A DNA stretch of 39,008 bases from Myxococcales bacterium (GCA_028817905.1 JAPPOR010000414.1:1-39008), one strand, 5' to 3'; shown: positions 17,282 to 27,284, counted from the stretch's first letter. Made by a program: numbers and translations. Notes: generated by a model not told the origin, from the letters alone.

Positions 17282-18427
17282 GTGACCACCATCCTGACAA
17301 TCGATGACGCGCGGGCGGTGCGCATGCTGGTCCGCAAGGCCCTCAAGGAGATGCCCTTCGACATCGAGGAGGCGGAAGACGGCGAAAAGGGCCTGGAGAA
17401 GGTTGGAGAGTGCACCCCAGACCTGATCTTGCTGGACGTCACGATGCCGGTGATGGATGGGCCGGCGATGCTCGAGAAGCTTCGTGCGCAGGGTGACCAG
17501 ACGCCCGTCATCCTGCTGACAGCGGAATCGGGCTCGGCCATCATCGGACCAATGCTGCAGCGGGGCGGCGTTTGCGACTACGTCATCAAGCCGTTCAAGC
17601 CGGAGCAGTTGCGCGCCAAGGTCATCGAAGCACTCCAGAGTCAAGGCGCCGTGCCGGATCTCTCGGCGCCCGCCAAGCCAGCCCCGGATCGCAAGAAGGG
17701 CAACTTTCAGCCCGCTGGAAAGACGTTTGTCGACGTCCTCGTCGTCGACGACATGGAAAACGTCGCGAAGAAGTTCAAGGGCATGCTTCCGGATCATCTG
17801 TCCTTCAACAGCTGTATCGATCGGCAGTCGTCTCTGAGTATGTGCCGGGATCGGGTGTATCGTACGATTGTCATCGACACTGAGATCCCGGACGTCGACA
17901 GCGTGGAGCTGTACCGAGACCTGCGGATCCTCCAGCCCACCGCCGCGTTCGTAGCGCTGGTGCTGCGAACTACGGACAAACCCGAGTCGTTCGTTGAGGA
18001 GAAGGGCTTTGACAGCTTCCTAGTGAAGCCCTTCAACGCGGCCCAAATCGCCGAGTTCCTGGGGGCCTATTTCGAGAGCCTAGACGTGCTTCAGATCGAC
18101 GAAAACGTCATGAAGCCGGCGCCCTTTGCAGGGCCTGCCGAGGGGCAGGAAGCGTTCTTCAAGCGCTTGGGCCAGGCCGCCCATGACGCGCTCGACGACG
18201 CGGCCGCCGCCTGCTACGAGGACGTAATCATGGATCTCGATGAGATCCCGGCGTCCCAGAAGTTGCAGAAGATGCTGGTGAAGCTTGCCGAGCGTAGCGA
18301 AGAGGTTGGACTCACGTTGCGGGTGGTGGCCAACGATGAGGTGGACAAGCTGCTCAAGCAGTTGGTCGAGACGGCCAATATTGCCGTATTCCCAACGCTC
18401 GGCGAGGCCCAGGCGGCGGCCAAGTAG
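17282..18427 (+). CDS. Double receiver protein with STAS-like C-terminus
   Basis: The 381-residue protein starts at a GTG with AAAAGGAG 8 nt upstream. Residues 1-120 are a canonical receiver (D52 in 'LLDVTMPVMDG', T80, K104). Residues 148-262 are a second receiver: D156/D157 and D199 in 'IVIDTEIPDVDS' remain, but the neighbouring motifs are weak. Residues 290-380 resemble a STAS domain: 'VIMDLDEIPAS', a helix, 'GLTLRVVANDEVDKLLKQL' and 'IAVFPTLGEAQ' follow the order of anti-sigma-antagonist folds. It may link CheA output to a partner-switching or scaffold protein. It is first in the second operon, 8 bp before the HDOD gene. The STAS call rests on pattern only. Confidence 0.8.
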   Translation: MTTILTIDDARAVRMLVRKALKEMPFDIEEAEDGEKGLEKVGECTPDLILLDVTMPVMDGPAMLEKLRAQGDQTPVILLTAESGSAIIGPMLQRGGVCDYVIKPFKPEQLRAKVIEALQSQGAVPDLSAPAKPAPDRKKGNFQPAGKTFVDVLVVDDMENVAKKFKGMLPDHLSFNSCIDRQSSLSMCRDRVYRTIVIDTEIPDVDSVELYRDLRILQPTAAFVALVLRTTDKPESFVEEKGFDSFLVKPFNAAQIAEFLGAYFESLDVLQIDENVMKPAPFAGPAEGQEAFFKRLGQAAHDALDDAAAACYEDVIMDLDEIPASQKLQKMLVKLAERSEEVGLTLRVVANDEVDKLLKQLVETANIAVFPTLGEAQAAAK

Positions 18428-18435
18428 GAGGACCG

Positions 18436-19311
18436 GTGAGTCAGGCTGTCAACGTTGTTGGGCTACAGGAAAAGCTCCAGGCACTGCTTGTCGGTAAGAT
18501 CGAGGGCAACAAGCTGGTACTGCCCGCGATCCCTACGACGGCTGCGAAAACCATCGAGGTTCTCGAGAACTCGGAGCTCGACATTGGGCGCGTGACCCAA
18601 CTACTGGAGGGCGACCCGGTGCTGTCGCTGGATGTGCTCCGGCTGGTCAACAGCTCTGCTTTTGCGCCGAAGGTTCCGATCGAGAGCATTGCGCGGGCGG
18701 TTTCCATGTTGGGCGCCAAGCGGCTGCGCACCTTCTTGATCACATCGTCGGCGCGTCAGATCTTCGTCTCGCGGATCCCGGAGGTTCGGGAGATCTTCAG
18801 TCAACTCTGGACGCATTCGGTGGGTGTTGCCGTTGCCTCGCGGCAAATTGCGGTGCATGCGGGTTTCGAGGACAAAGAAGCACCCTACATGGCCGGCCTG
18901 ATGCACGATATCGGAAAACCGATCGTGGGCATTCACCTGCTGGAGCTGGAGAAGTCGGTGTCGCGCTGGCAGCAGAGCAAGTGGATCGATCCGGCAGCCT
19001 GGCTTTCGATCGTCGAGGCAACCCATCGGGCAGTCGGTATCGCAGTGGCCAAGAAGTGGAAGCTCTCGGCGCAGGTCTGCGATGCCATCGAGGATTGTGT
19101 CGAATACGACCCGGGCGACCGCCTTTCGGCGGCCAACGCCGTGCGCTTCGCAAACGCGCTGGCCAAGCGTGAGGGTGTGTGTGTGGGCGATGTCGACATG
19201 GAGCAGGTCAACACGGTGCTCATGATCGGGCGGTCCATCCTGGGTCTCGAGGAGGAGGCGGTCGACGGAATGTCGAGCGCGCTACATGAGGCAGTGCGTG
19301 AGTTCGGCTAG
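18436..19311 (+). CDS. HDOD-domain signalling protein
   Basis: The 291-residue protein is one HDOD domain. Family landmarks are 'LLEGDPVLSLDVLRLVNSSAF', given here as the 'D-P-x-L-x3-V-L-R-L-V-N-S' pattern, then 'SIARAVSMLGAKRLRTFL' and 'AGLMHDIGK'. The HD pair is retained, unlike in many HDOD proteins, so residual phosphohydrolase activity cannot be excluded. HDOD proteins are often regulatory partners of receivers and chemotaxis kinases. A GTG start follows AGGAGGA. It lies 8 bp after the double-receiver gene and 84 bp before the third cheA. Confidence 0.9.
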   Translation: MSQAVNVVGLQEKLQALLVGKIEGNKLVLPAIPTTAAKTIEVLENSELDIGRVTQLLEGDPVLSLDVLRLVNSSAFAPKVPIESIARAVSMLGAKRLRTFLITSSARQIFVSRIPEVREIFSQLWTHSVGVAVASRQIAVHAGFEDKEAPYMAGLMHDIGKPIVGIHLLELEKSVSRWQQSKWIDPAAWLSIVEATHRAVGIAVAKKWKLSAQVCDAIEDCVEYDPGDRLSAANAVRFANALAKREGVCVGDVDMEQVNTVLMIGRSILGLEEEAVDGMSSALHEAVREFG

Positions 19312-19395
19312 CTCGCATTCCAGGCGGGTGCATGCCCCGACCGAACCTGGAGGGCCCCTGCCCGCGCGCTGGAGCTTTACAGAAACACCGGTTTC

Positions 19396-21663
19396 ATGGA
19401 TGAGCTTGACGACATAGTTCGGGAGTTCCTGGTAGAGAGCTCGGAGAATCTCGACCAGCTCGAGCGCGACCTCGTTCAGCTGGAGGACACACCTGACGAC
19501 CCGGACCTTCTGGCGAGCGTCTTCCGAACCATCCATACGATCAAGGGCACCTGTGGGTTTCTCGGCTACACGAAGCTTCAAGGAATCACCCACGTGGGTG
19601 AGAACCTGCTGAGCAAGGTCCGGGATGGGGATCTTCGTCTGAGCGGCGACGTCGCCACGGTCCTGTTGGACATGGTCGACGCCGTTCGCGAGATCTTGGC
19701 GCAGATCGAGGGGACCGGGACAGAGGGGGACACGAACTACACCGCTTTGGTGGCGCGTCTGGAAGCGCTCGTCGAAGATGCCCCGGCTGATGCGCTCGAG
19801 ATCTCGCCAGAGCTTCTGCGATCTCCCAGTGCCAGCAACGAAGCGCTGTCCGAGGAATCAGTACTCTCATCGGGCCCCGAAAGTGCGGAAACGGTCGAAG
19901 CGGTGTCCGTCGGTCAGCCGCCGCCCTTGCCGGCTGCACCGCACATCCAGAAACCCGCTCCACGGTCCGACGGCGGCCAGGCCCCCCGGCAGGGCGTGCA
20001 AGCGGTGGATTCCAGTATTCGCGTTCACGTGGACCTGCTGGACCGTTTGATGAACCTGGTCGGCGAGTTGGTACTGGCGCGCAATCAGATCGTGCGCCTC
20101 GCGGAGGAGCTCCGCGACCCAGCGTTGTTAGCCACCACCCAGCGCCTCAATCAGGTTACCAGCGAGTTGCAGGAAGGCGTCATGACGACTCGCATGCAGC
20201 CGATCGGGACCCTCTGGACCAAGTTGCCGCGGGTCGTGCGGGAGCTCGCAAGGGGCTTCTGCAAGCAAGTGCGGGTGGAGATGGAGGGCGAGGAAACGGG
20301 GCTCGATAAGACCCTGATCGAGGCCATCAAGGACCCGCTGACGCATCTGGTCCGAAACGCTGTCGACCATGGGCTCGAGCTGCCCGACGAACGGATGGCC
20401 GCATGCAAGGAACCGGAAGGTACGCTGCGCCTGCGTGCCTATCACGAGGGGGGACAGGTCAACCTCGAGATTTCGGATGACGGTGCGGGGATCGACCCCG
20501 TCAAGCTCATCGCACGTGCCGTCGAACGTGGGCTCATTGCGTCGGAACGTGCGGAAAAGCTCACCAAACGCCAGGCCCTCAACCTGCTGTTCTTGCCAGG
20601 ACTGTCGACCGCCCGAAAAGTGACCAACATTTCCGGTCGCGGCGTTGGCATGGACGTCGTGAAGAACAACGTCGAGCGCATTGGTGGATCCATCGACATT
20701 GCGACCGAGGTGGGTGAGGGCACGACGTTTCGCCTCAAGATTCCCCTCACCTTGGCGATCGTCCCCGCCCTCTTCGTCCGGGCTGGTGACCAGCGCTACG
20801 CGATTCCACAGGTGAACCTGCTCGAGCTGGTGCGTCTGGAGCGGGAGGAGGAACTCGAGGAGATCCATGGCTCGCCGGTATTTCTTCTGCGCGGGCGTCT
20901 GCTACCGATTCTGAACCTGGGTAGAGAGCTGGGGCTGCTCGACGTCGCGGATACTGGAGAACGTGGCGTGCGGCACATCCTGGTGCTACAGGCGGAGGAC
21001 CAGCGCTTCGGATTGGTGGTCGATGACGTGCAGGACACGGAGGAGATCGTCGTCAAGCCGCTGGGCGAACATGTCAAGGAGATCGGGGCGTTCGCGGGGG
21101 CCACGATCATGGGTGACGGCCAGGTGGCGCTGATCCTGGATGTCGTCGGGCTCGCGCAGCGAGGGGGCATCGCGCGTCGCGTGGAGAACAGCGAGCCGCC
21201 TGATGCGCTGGGTGACAGTCTTGCGTGCATCGACGAATCGACGTCGCTGCTGATAGCGGAGGGGGCTGCGCGCGTGTGCGCCGTTCCGCTCGAGCGCGTG
21301 CAGCGCCTCGAGGAGATCAGTACCGAGCGTGTGGAGTTCGTGGGTGACCAGGCGGTGTTCCAGTATCGCGGTGGAATCCTTCCGCTGATCTACCTCGATG
21401 ACGCGGATGCGGATGACATCGGTGTGGAGGCACTGCAGGTGGTCGTCTTCGACTACCGTGGGCACTCCGTCGGGGTCGTCGTCCGGAGGATCGTTGATAT
21501 CCTGTCGGAACACATAGACGTTCGAGGTGTAGGTATCCGCCCAGGGGTCGCGGGGACTGCGATCATCGGCGACTGCGTGGTCGAGGTGATCGACCTGGAT
21601 GGGCTAGCGGATCTTCGCGGCCTGCAGCTGTCGGGGCAAACGGCGCTTCGGGAGGCAGGATGA
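19396..21663 (+). CDS. cheA: Chemotaxis kinase CheA with two CheW domains (third copy)
   Basis: The 755-residue protein has an HPt domain with H47 in 'RTIHTIKGTCGFLG', a proline-rich linker (about 140-200), a dimerisation region ('LLDRLMNLVGELVLARNQ'), and an ATPase with 'VRNAVDHG', 'DDGAG', 'GRGVGMD' and 'GEGT'. A first CheW-like domain covers about 456-590 and a second, more diverged one about 607-745 ('RGGILPLIYLDDAD', 'VVVDIV'-like strands). CheA normally has one such domain, so the second may add a binding face for CheW rings or other partners. The ATG has only a weak SD. Its stop overlaps the next cheW start (ATGA). Confidence 0.94.
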   Translation: MDELDDIVREFLVESSENLDQLERDLVQLEDTPDDPDLLASVFRTIHTIKGTCGFLGYTKLQGITHVGENLLSKVRDGDLRLSGDVATVLLDMVDAVREILAQIEGTGTEGDTNYTALVARLEALVEDAPADALEISPELLRSPSASNEALSEESVLSSGPESAETVEAVSVGQPPPLPAAPHIQKPAPRSDGGQAPRQGVQAVDSSIRVHVDLLDRLMNLVGELVLARNQIVRLAEELRDPALLATTQRLNQVTSELQEGVMTTRMQPIGTLWTKLPRVVRELARGFCKQVRVEMEGEETGLDKTLIEAIKDPLTHLVRNAVDHGLELPDERMAACKEPEGTLRLRAYHEGGQVNLEISDDGAGIDPVKLIARAVERGLIASERAEKLTKRQALNLLFLPGLSTARKVTNISGRGVGMDVVKNNVERIGGSIDIATEVGEGTTFRLKIPLTLAIVPALFVRAGDQRYAIPQVNLLELVRLEREEELEEIHGSPVFLLRGRLLPILNLGRELGLLDVADTGERGVRHILVLQAEDQRFGLVVDDVQDTEEIVVKPLGEHVKEIGAFAGATIMGDGQVALILDVVGLAQRGGIARRVENSEPPDALGDSLACIDESTSLLIAEGAARVCAVPLERVQRLEEISTERVEFVGDQAVFQYRGGILPLIYLDDADADDIGVEALQVVVFDYRGHSVGVVVRRIVDILSEHIDVRGVGIRPGVAGTAIIGDCVVEVIDLDGLADLRGLQLSGQTALREAG

Positions 21664-22115
21664 GGCACGCCGACGAGGTCTGCACGTTCACCCTGGGCGA
21701 GCTCACCTTCGGTGTGGCTGTCAACCAGATTCGCGAGGTACTCCGGGCCCAACCGATGACCCGAGTGCCGCTGGCGTCCCCGATGGTGGCCGGTCTGATC
21801 AACCTGCGCGGGCAGATCGTCACTGCGCTGGACCTTCGTGCGCGCTTCGAGTTGGAGCCACGGAAGCCCGGCGCGCCATCGCTCAACGTCGTTGTCAAGA
21901 CAACGGAGAGCGCAGTTAGCTTGATCGTGGACGACGTCGGCGACGTCATCGAACTGCTTCCGGCCAAGGTAGAGGAGGCCCCTAGCACGCTGCGTGGTCC
22001 AGTCAGGGAGCTCGTAAAGAGCGTGTTCAAACACGACAGTGGCCTGATTCTACTATTGGACGTCCCCCGGGCGGTATCCATTGGTGGCGAAACGGACGAC
22101 GGAGTAGCCGCATGA
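21660..22115 (+). CDS. cheW: CheW coupling protein (second copy)
   Basis: The 151-residue protein is a CheW domain: '[21 protein letters not shown]', represented by the beta pair around 'TLGELTFGV', then '[19 protein letters not shown]' and '[12 protein letters not shown]'. It overlaps the third cheA by four bases upstream and the soluble MCP by four bases downstream, so the three products should be made together and form one array. It has few residues beyond the core domain. Confidence 0.94.
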   Translation: MRHADEVCTFTLGELTFGVAVNQIREVLRAQPMTRVPLASPMVAGLINLRGQIVTALDLRARFELEPRKPGAPSLNVVVKTTESAVSLIVDDVGDVIELLPAKVEEAPSTLRGPVRELVKSVFKHDSGLILLLDVPRAVSIGGETDDGVAA

Positions 22116-23728
22116 CGAGCGCGGGCGAATTCGGTCTGGGGAGCGAAACCACGCCCGCCATAGGCGAGTTGCTTGAGAGTATTCTCACGTCGGCAGCGTT
22201 CGAGGATGTGACTGCCAGTGAGATCACGGCACTTTCGGATGCCCTGCAGGAATGCCTGAGCGGTTCCCTGTCCGGTGACGCGACGGCGTCCGAGCTGTGG
22301 GAGCGGTTGGGCTTTCGCCCGGATCGCGCACGCGCGATCGCCCAGGTGCTCGTCGAAACCGGCGTGGCGGGCGGCGAGCAAGGGGATGACGCGGTGGATC
22401 CGGCGAGCGCAGGGGCCTCGCCCGCCGCGGATGTCCCCAAGAAGACAGCAAATGACAATGCCCGGGAGGGCAGGACAACGCACAAGCGGAACAAGTCAGG
22501 TCGCAAAGAAATGGCAAAACGTTCAAAGACTGCGGCGAGCGCGGCCGAAGAAGCCTCGGATAGCCAAACGACCCTCGACCAGATGGAGGCTTTCTTCGAC
22601 GTGATCGAAGCGCCGGTCATCATCGCGGACGAGGACCAGACCATCGTGCACATCAACCGGGCGGGCCTCGACCTCCTCGAGCCCGTTTCCGATGAGCTCG
22701 AGCAGCTGTGCGGGCTTTCGCTGGGCAGCTTGATCGGCGCAGCGCTGTACGACCTCATGGGCGGCCATACTGTGGGCAAGCGTCGCTTGAAGTCCCTCCC
22801 GAAGCGCACCTGCGAAGCGGCCATGGTGCTCGGCGGGCGGAAGGTCACTGTGAAGGTGAACGCCTTCGAGGCGCCGTTCTGGAGCTTCTCTGGGGCGCTA
22901 GCGACTCTTTCGAGCGAGGAGGACGACACGCCACAGGAAGGCACCCAAAAGGTAGCTGGCCGGGGAGCCACCGTTCAGCTCGCTGCCAGCGCTGAAGAGC
23001 TTCTGAGCGTAAGCCATCGGCTCGCCTCTACGGCAGAGGAGACGTCGTCGCAAGCGCAGATCGTGTCTGCTGCTTCTGAGGAGGTAAGTCAGAATCTCCA
23101 GACAGTCGCGGGCGGCATGGAAGAGCTCAGCCACAGCATCTCGGAGATCGCGCGAAGTGCGAGCAAGGCCTCGACTGTTGCGGCTACGGGCGTGGAGCTG
23201 GCCGAGACGACCAATCACACGGTCGCGAAACTCGGGGACAGCAGCAGCGAGATCGGCAAGGTCATCAAGGTCATCACGACGATCGCCCAGCAGACGAACC
23301 TGCTGGCTCTCAATGCGACGATCGAAGCGGCCCGGGCGGGCGAGGCTGGCAAGGGCTTTGCTGTGGTGGCCAACGAGGTCAAGGAGCTTGCCAAGGAAAC
23401 CGCCACGGCATCCGAAGACATTAGCCGCAAGGTCGAGGCGATTCAGACGGGCACATCGGACGCTGTCGCGGCCATCAGCGAGATCAACAACATAGTCAAC
23501 CAAATCAACGAGATTCAGCTGAACATCGCTGCCGCCGTCGAGCAGCAAACCGCGACGGCTGGAGAGATTGGGCGAAATATCGGTGGCGCGGCGCGAGGAA
23601 GTTCGGAAATCACCGACAACATTTCGGCGGTGGCGGCGGCCGCCCGCAGCACGAGTGAGGGTGCGATGGACACAAAGCGTGCCGCCGAGGACCTGAATCG
23701 GCTCGCTTCGCAGTGGGGGGGCAAGTGA
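22112..23728 (+). CDS. Soluble PAS-containing MCP
   Basis: The 538-residue receptor lacks membrane segments. Residues 1-90 are an unfamiliar helical region, followed by a basic, low-complexity linker (about 105-140). A PAS-like domain spans about 155-270 ('[22 protein letters not shown]'; note the strand '[11 protein letters not shown]'). The signalling bundle follows, with tip '[19 protein letters not shown]' and '[14 protein letters not shown]'. The input signal is unknown. It overlaps cheW upstream by four bases, so it is the natural receptor for the third CheA. An internal ATG at 22511 could give a shorter form without the N-terminal region, but its SD is weak. Confidence 0.9.
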   Translation: MTSAGEFGLGSETTPAIGELLESILTSAAFEDVTASEITALSDALQECLSGSLSGDATASELWERLGFRPDRARAIAQVLVETGVAGGEQGDDAVDPASAGASPAADVPKKTANDNAREGRTTHKRNKSGRKEMAKRSKTAASAAEEASDSQTTLDQMEAFFDVIEAPVIIADEDQTIVHINRAGLDLLEPVSDELEQLCGLSLGSLIGAALYDLMGGHTVGKRRLKSLPKRTCEAAMVLGGRKVTVKVNAFEAPFWSFSGALATLSSEEDDTPQEGTQKVAGRGATVQLAASAEELLSVSHRLASTAEETSSQAQIVSAASEEVSQNLQTVAGGMEELSHSISEIARSASKASTVAATGVELAETTNHTVAKLGDSSSEIGKVIKVITTIAQQTNLLALNATIEAARAGEAGKGFAVVANEVKELAKETATASEDISRKVEAIQTGTSDAVAAISEINNIVNQINEIQLNIAAAVEQQTATAGEIGRNIGGAARGSSEITDNISAVAAAARSTSEGAMDTKRAAEDLNRLASQWGGK

Positions 23729-23813
23729 ACCCGACCGTACGTAGCGCACCCCGGGAAGGGCGGGCTGTTGAGGGCTCCGTGCTGGCATCGTACGCCGCTA
23801 TGAGGAGTGGGGC

Positions 23814-24893
23814 ATGAGTGCGATTCGCGTAGTGCTGGCGGACGATTCGGTGGTCGTTCGCCGCATCATGGCGGATGTCTTCGCCCGCGCCGAGGGCTTT
23901 GAGTTGGTCGCGAACGTCGCCAACGGTCGCGAAGCCGTTGAGATCGTGGACGAGCTGGACCCGGATGTGGTGGTTCTCGACATTGAGATGCCCGAGATGG
24001 ATGGGATCGAGGCGCTGCAGGCCATTCGCCAGCGGCGGCCTCGCCTGCCCGTCGTCATGTTCAGCACGGTGGCGCGGCGGGGTGCCGCGGCAACCATGGA
24101 GGCGCTGGCGCTTGGCGCCAGTGACTATGTGACCAAGCCCGGCACGCTGAGCGGTGTGCGGGAGGCGATCGAGTCCATGGAGCAGGAGCTGCTGCCCCGT
24201 TTGAAGGCCCTCGGAAGGAGGCCCCGTGCGCTGGGCAGTGCGCCTCCGGCTGTTAGGCCGAGTGGTCCGGGCGGTGCGAAGCGTTGCATCGCTGGAGGAG
24301 CGGAGGTTGTCGTCGTAGGAGCCTCAACCGGTGGCCCCGTGGCAGTGAGCAAGTTGATCGGCCAGTTGCCGTCCGACTTCGACGTTCCGGTCGTCGTCGT
24401 ACAGCATATGCCGCCGCTCTTTACGAAGCACTTCGCCGAGCAGCTCGCGCAGCGCGTCAGGCTCCCCGTGGCAGAGGTCGAGGATGGTCAGCCGGTTCAG
24501 GGAGGGGAGATCTGGATCGGGCGTGGAGGTCACCATGTGGAGCTCACCCGGGGCGCGAACGGGGAGCTGCTCTTGAAGCTGACCGACGACGAGCCCGTCC
24601 ACTTCTGTCGTCCGGCGGTCGACGTGCTCTTCAAGTCGACCGCTCGCGTGTGTGGTCGCAGGAGTCTGGCTGTCGTCATGACTGGCATGGGCCAGGACGG
24701 CCTGGAGGGGGCTCGAAGCATCGTCGACGCGGGCGGTGTCGTCGTCGCCCAGGATGAGGCGAGCTCGGTGGTATGGGGCATGCCCGGCAGCGTCGCGCGT
24801 GCTGGGCTTGCCACCTATCTCGGCGACCCGGAGGTCCTTGCGCAGCATGTAGCACTTGTCGCCGGGTCTCCGCCTGTCAGGCAGTCGGGCTAG
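23814..24893 (+). CDS. cheB: Receptor methylesterase CheB (second copy)
   Basis: The 359-residue enzyme has a receiver (D10/D11, D56 in 'VVLDIEMPEMDG', K108) and a methylesterase domain with S171 in 'VGASTGG', H198 in 'VVQHMP' and an Asp in 'TGMGQDG'. The ATG follows a good GAGGAG. It lies 85 bp after the soluble MCP gene and 3 bp before cheR, so it completes the adaptation pair of the second system. Its linker (about 130-160) is rich in Arg, Pro and Gly. Confidence 0.96.
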   Translation: MSAIRVVLADDSVVVRRIMADVFARAEGFELVANVANGREAVEIVDELDPDVVVLDIEMPEMDGIEALQAIRQRRPRLPVVMFSTVARRGAAATMEALALGASDYVTKPGTLSGVREAIESMEQELLPRLKALGRRPRALGSAPPAVRPSGPGGAKRCIAGGAEVVVVGASTGGPVAVSKLIGQLPSDFDVPVVVVQHMPPLFTKHFAEQLAQRVRLPVAEVEDGQPVQGGEIWIGRGGHHVELTRGANGELLLKLTDDEPVHFCRPAVDVLFKSTARVCGRRSLAVVMTGMGQDGLEGARSIVDAGGVVVAQDEASSVVWGMPGSVARAGLATYLGDPEVLAQHVALVAGSPPVRQSG

Positions 24894-24896
24894 AGC

Positions 24897-25718
24897 GTGG
24901 AGTCCTCTACCATCCAGCGAGAGGACTTCGCCTGGCTTTGCCAGATGTTGCGGGATGAGACCGCCATCGTTGTGGACGCGGCGAAGGCCTATTTGGTGGA
25001 AGCCCGGCTGCTCCCCTTGGCGCGCTCCAAGGGAATGCCGGTAGCCGAGCTGATCCGTCGCGCCAGAGCGGACACCCGCGCGGAGAAGGAGCGTCGCCAG
25101 GTAATTGAGGCGATGACCACGAACGAGACCAGTTTCTTTCGAGACCGGAGGATCTTCGACTCGATCACAGACCAGGTGGTCGGGCGGGTGCTCGAGGAAC
25201 AGAAAGGTGAGATCAGGATCTGGTGCGCGGCTGCCTCTACCGGGCAGGAACCCTACAGCCTTGCGATGGCCCTCGCGAGCAGGTACCCCAGCGATCAGTC
25301 GCGCGTGCGAATCGTCGCATCCGACATCGACACCCAGGCGTTGGCTCGCGCGCGGCTCGCGGAGTACTCGCAGCTCGAGTTGAGCCGGGGCCTTCCGTCG
25401 TGCATGAAGAAGTACTTCGACCGACAGGGCGATCGATGGCGTATTCGCCAGGAGATTCGCGAGATGGTGGAGTTCAGGCAGCTCAACCTCGTAAAGCCGT
25501 GGCCATCGGTGGCTCGCATGGACCTGGTGCTGGTTCGCAACGTGTTGATCTACTTTGAGCCGAAGGTAAAGGCCGAAATTCTGACACGCATGGCGCGCAA
25601 GGTCCTACCAACAGGGTTCATCATTCTGGGCAGCACGGAGAGCGCGCTAGGTTGCGACGTTCCGCTCCGGGCGCAGAAGATCGGACAATGCACCGTGTAC
25701 AGCAGAACAGCGAGCTAG
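24897..25718 (+). CDS. cheR: MCP methyltransferase CheR (second copy)
   Basis: The 273-residue enzyme has the N-terminal CheR helices (ending 'MTTNETSFFRDRRIF') and the SAM domain with 'CAAASTGQEPYSLAM', 'IVASDIDT' and 'DLVLVRNVLIYF'. 'GFIILGSTES' near the end matches the family. It starts at a GTG 3 bp after cheB and should methylate the soluble MCP of this operon. The EAL-HDOD gene follows after 28 bp. Confidence 0.95.
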   Translation: MESSTIQREDFAWLCQMLRDETAIVVDAAKAYLVEARLLPLARSKGMPVAELIRRARADTRAEKERRQVIEAMTTNETSFFRDRRIFDSITDQVVGRVLEEQKGEIRIWCAAASTGQEPYSLAMALASRYPSDQSRVRIVASDIDTQALARARLAEYSQLELSRGLPSCMKKYFDRQGDRWRIRQEIREMVEFRQLNLVKPWPSVARMDLVLVRNVLIYFEPKVKAEILTRMARKVLPTGFIILGSTESALGCDVPLRAQKIGQCTVYSRTAS

Positions 25719-25746
25719 CATAGAACCAAATCGGGGGGATAGGCGG

Positions 25747-26997
25747 ATGCAGGAGGCTAAGGTTCGGGTCGATGAAAGGCCTGTCGTGTGTGTGGGGCGC
25801 CAGGCCATCCTGGACCAGGATCGAAAGGTCGTCGGCTACGAGCTTCTCTACCGCGATAGCAGCAATTCTCAGCGAGCGAATGTCATTGACGACACCGCGG
25901 CCACCGCAACAGTAGTGGTGAACACGGTTGCGGAGATGGGATGTGAAACGGTCGTGGGGAAGCGGGACATGTTCATCAACTGCAGCCGCGAGGTCCTGGA
26001 GCTGGATCTCGGCACGCTTCTTCCCCCGGACAAGGTTGTCCTTGAGATCCTGGAGAGTGTTGAGGTCAACGAGTCGCTGATCGAACGTATCGACGAATTG
26101 CGTGGGATGGGTTTTCGGATCGCCCTGGACGACGTCGTGACCGAGGACCCCCGCAGTCAACTCGTCGAGCACGTCGACTTGGTCAAAGTCGATCTCATGT
26201 CGGTGCCAGAGCGAAGTCTCGAGCGACTTGTGAAGACCGAGCTGCGCGGTTTCACTGGCCAGCTGCTGGCGGAGAAGGTTGAGGATGAGCCCATCTTTGA
26301 GCTCTGCCGCGGCCTCGGTTTCGGGCTGTTCCAGGGCTACTTCTTCTGCAAGCCGAATGTGGTCGCGCAGAAGGCATCACCCGAGGACCGCAGCAACGTT
26401 ATCCGCATTCTCAGTGAGGTCAGGCGCCCCGATATCACGGTCGACGAAGCCGTCGAGCTGATCCGCCAGGACGTGACCGTGAGTTATCGTCTGCTCAAGT
26501 GCCTAAACTCGGTGGTGTTCGGCGTACGACATCCGGTCGAGTCGTTGCGCCAGGCGCTGGTCCTCCTGGGAATGCCACGAGTCAGGGCGTGGCTCTCGCT
26601 CATGGCGCTATCGATGGTGAAGGGTAAGTCGAGCGAGCTCATGCGACTCGCCCTGGTCAGGGCCAATATGTGCCAGGAGCTGGCTCGCGTATGCCAGATC
26701 GGAGAACCGGACACGCTCTTTACGGTGGGGCTGCTGTCGGTACTCGACGCGGTGCTCGACTTGCCCATGGGGGAGGTTCTCGAGCAGTTGCCCCTGTCAG
26801 AGACGATCAAGCATGCCCTGCTTGGGCAGGCCTCCCCGGAAGCGGACGTCCTCGGCTCCGTGCTGGAGTACGAGCAAGGGCAATTCGTCCGAGCTGTCTC
26901 CGAGCGAACGGGAATCGACCTCGACGCCCTGAGCACCGCATGGCTGGTCGCGGTACGCAGGGCGGACAGTACGGCGTCCGCGCTGCTTGACTGCTAG
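25747..26997 (+). CDS. EAL-HDOD signalling protein
   Basis: The 416-residue protein has an EAL domain (about 12-205) and an HDOD domain (about 210-400). EAL motifs are altered: 'YELLYR' keeps E-x-L-x-R, 'EILES' stands for the ELTE region, 'ALDDVVTED' for the DDFGTG loop, 'KVDLM' for KID, and 'AEKVED' for AEGVE. The late 'FQGYFFCKP' is typical. Such EAL-HDOD proteins (YuxH/CdgJ type) are often inactive as c-di-GMP phosphodiesterases and act by binding; I cannot settle activity here. It closes the second chemosensory operon and ties it to c-di-GMP signalling. It ends 23 bp from a convergent small gene. Confidence 0.92.
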   Translation: MQEAKVRVDERPVVCVGRQAILDQDRKVVGYELLYRDSSNSQRANVIDDTAATATVVVNTVAEMGCETVVGKRDMFINCSREVLELDLGTLLPPDKVVLEILESVEVNESLIERIDELRGMGFRIALDDVVTEDPRSQLVEHVDLVKVDLMSVPERSLERLVKTELRGFTGQLLAEKVEDEPIFELCRGLGFGLFQGYFFCKPNVVAQKASPEDRSNVIRILSEVRRPDITVDEAVELIRQDVTVSYRLLKCLNSVVFGVRHPVESLRQALVLLGMPRVRAWLSLMALSMVKGKSSELMRLALVRANMCQELARVCQIGEPDTLFTVGLLSVLDAVLDLPMGEVLEQLPLSETIKHALLGQASPEADVLGSVLEYEQGQFVRAVSERTGIDLDALSTAWLVAVRRADSTASALLDC

Positions 26998-27020
26998 TGG
27001 TCTTGTATGCAGGCTTCTGA

Positions 27021-27284
27021 CTACTCAGAGGCGGTCTGTGCTGCGTCCCCGGGCAGGGCGGCGTCGCCTTCGGGCTCCCCGGCATCGAGGGGTGGCATGG
27101 GTACCGTCGCGTCTATGGAAGTGCCCCCGTCCTGGCCCGATGCTTGGCACAGGCCCATCCGGCAAGTGCTGTCCCAGGGGCAGTCACTGTTGCGGGTGCA
27201 GCCGCCGCCGCAGGCACCTGCCTCGAGCCCCAGGAGGCCCAGCATCAGCGCAGCAAAGGCGCGTCTATTCGAGTGCCAGGTCAA
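27021..27284 (-). CDS. Small Cys-rich exported protein, possible lipoprotein
   Basis: From a TTG at 27284 with GGGAG 8 nt upstream the product is 87 residues. It begins with basic residues and a hydrophobic stretch ('RRAFAALMLGLLGLEAGAC'), a signal peptide with a weak lipobox. The mature part has the 'SDCPWDSTCRMGLCQ' pattern that is common in secreted myxobacterial proteins, then an acidic Pro/Ala-rich tail. The start overlaps the end of the upstream outer-membrane-type gene by 20 bp, so the two are probably co-transcribed. Function unknown. Confidence 0.62.
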   Translation of the reverse strand: MTWHSNRRAFAALMLGLLGLEAGACGGGCTRNSDCPWDSTCRMGLCQASGQDGGTSIDATVPMPPLDAGEPEGDAALPGDAAQTASE

